From: Tolypeutes matacus
Lineage: Eukaryota; Chordata; Mammalia; Cingulata; Chlamyphoridae
Direction: 5' to 3'
Length of the DNA stretch: 64,000 nucleotides
NCBI GenBank assembly: GCA_026826555.1
Contig: JAKSZT010053881.1
Span: forward strand, 11,718,667-11,782,666
Each line of letters opens with the position of its first letter. Position 1 is the stretch's first letter. The notes under the pieces were generated by a model. It had not been told where the DNA came from and made no database searches. It was given only the letters and a program-made list of their open reading frames with translations. The position numbers and the translations under genes were made by a program. Positions 63,265 through 64,000 of this stretch are shown here, piece after piece.

Positions 63265-64000
63265 CTGATGAAATGTATCAGGATAAATGCAACAATTGTA
63301 TGCCAATAAATGTGATAACCTAGTTGAAATGGAAAAATTCCTAGAAGCACAAATATTACCAATATTGACTCAAGAAGAAATAGATCTCAACAGACTAATT
63401 GAGATTGAATTAGTAATCAAACACTTTCCAACAAAGAAAAACCCATGACCAGATGACTTCACTAATGAATTTTATCAAACATTCCAAGAAGAATTAACTC
63501 TATTACTTCTCAAAGTTTTCTAAAAACTTGAAGAGGAGGGAACTTTTTTCAATTCATTCTATGAGGCCACTACCACTGTAATACCAAAGTCAGGTAAAGA
63601 TATCACAAGAAAAGAAAATTATAGCCCAATATCCTTCATGAATAAAGATGGAAAAATCCTCAATAAAATACTAGCAAGCTAAATATTAACAGCATATTAA
63701 CATAATTATACACCATGATCAAGTGAGATTTATCCCAGGAATGCAAGGGTAATTCAACATAAAATCAGGTACTACAATACACTGCATTAACAAAACAAAG
63801 GGGGAAAAAAACCACATGATCATTTCAACTGATGCAGAAAAGGCATTTGACAAAATCTAGCACCCTTACCTGATAAAACACTCAGAAAATTAGGAATAGA
63901 AGGAAGCTCTCTTTATATAATAAGGAGCATATACAAAAAACCCACAGCTAACCTCATACTCAATGGTGAAAGACTGAGAACATTCTCCCTAAGATCAGAA
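63265..64000 (+). mobile_element. L1 ORF2 fragment, running off the right edge
   Basis: The sequence matches the reverse-transcriptase region of a mammalian L1 ORF2, with phrases such as GATGACTTCACTAATGAATT, GGATTTATCCCAGGAATGCA-like text near 63727 and GATGCAGAAAAGGCATTTGA. Stops and small indels break every frame, so it is inactive. It is 5'-truncated here and continues beyond the window. Confidence 0.85.

Noticed and set aside
63265..64000. Active L1 reverse transcriptase gene
   Set aside because: All three plus frames are broken by stops and small indels; it is a truncated relic.

Overview
The window is vertebrate nuclear DNA from the middle of one large multi-exon gene read on the minus strand: ABCA4, the photoreceptor ATP-binding cassette transporter (retinal flippase, rim protein). 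Twenty-seven consecutive coding exons, matching human exons 12 to 38, lie between 51113 and 1157. Every intron is GT-AG. Each exon has the human exon's length and phase except exon 27, which is 3 bp shorter. Spliced, they give 3903 nt (1301 codons) with no stop or frameshift, equivalent to human residues 519-1820. Exons 1-11 lie beyond the right edge and exons 39-50 beyond the left edge. Human exon structure and residue numbers are recalled, not looked up.

The organism is a placental mammal, most likely a xenarthran and probably an armadillo such as Dasypus. The youngest repeats are tRNA-derived SINEs with the DAS-type body (a start like GGAGCGGATGTGGCTCAAGT and an end like GGTTCxATyCCxGGxxCCTCC plus an A-rich tail). 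No Alu, B1/B2, Bov or carnivore SINEs were seen. The taxon call is an inference from this family.

Layout from right (5' of the gene) to left (3'): part of intron 11 (64000-51114); exons 12-13, end of exocytoplasmic domain 1 (ECD1); exons 14-16, TM2-TM6; exons 17-18, linker; exons 19-23, nucleotide-binding domain 1 (NBD1) with Walker A, Q-loop, signature, Walker B and H-loop all intact; exons 24-27, regulatory and linker segment; exon 28, TM7; exons 29-35, ECD2; exons 36-38, TM8-TM11; then part of intron 38 (1156-1). All cysteines of this segment that I recall as disulfide partners (C519, C641, C1444, C1455, C1488, C1490, C1502) are kept.

The rest is intronic. It holds old mammalian repeats (MIR, L2, L1M), lineage L1 3' ends, six DAS-type SINE loci (one a dimer), two inverted copies of a hAT-like DNA transposon with 8-bp target duplications, two related solo LTRs, an MLT1-like LTR and simple repeats. 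No second protein gene, RNA gene, CRISPR or prokaryotic feature is present. The main unexplained signals are an exon-36-like relic in intron 35, a 186-codon open read-through from exon 22 into intron 22, an unusual exon 18 donor beside an AT-rich tract, a CpG island centred on exon 27, and perfect hairpins in introns 11 and 14. I found no novel multi-gene system.
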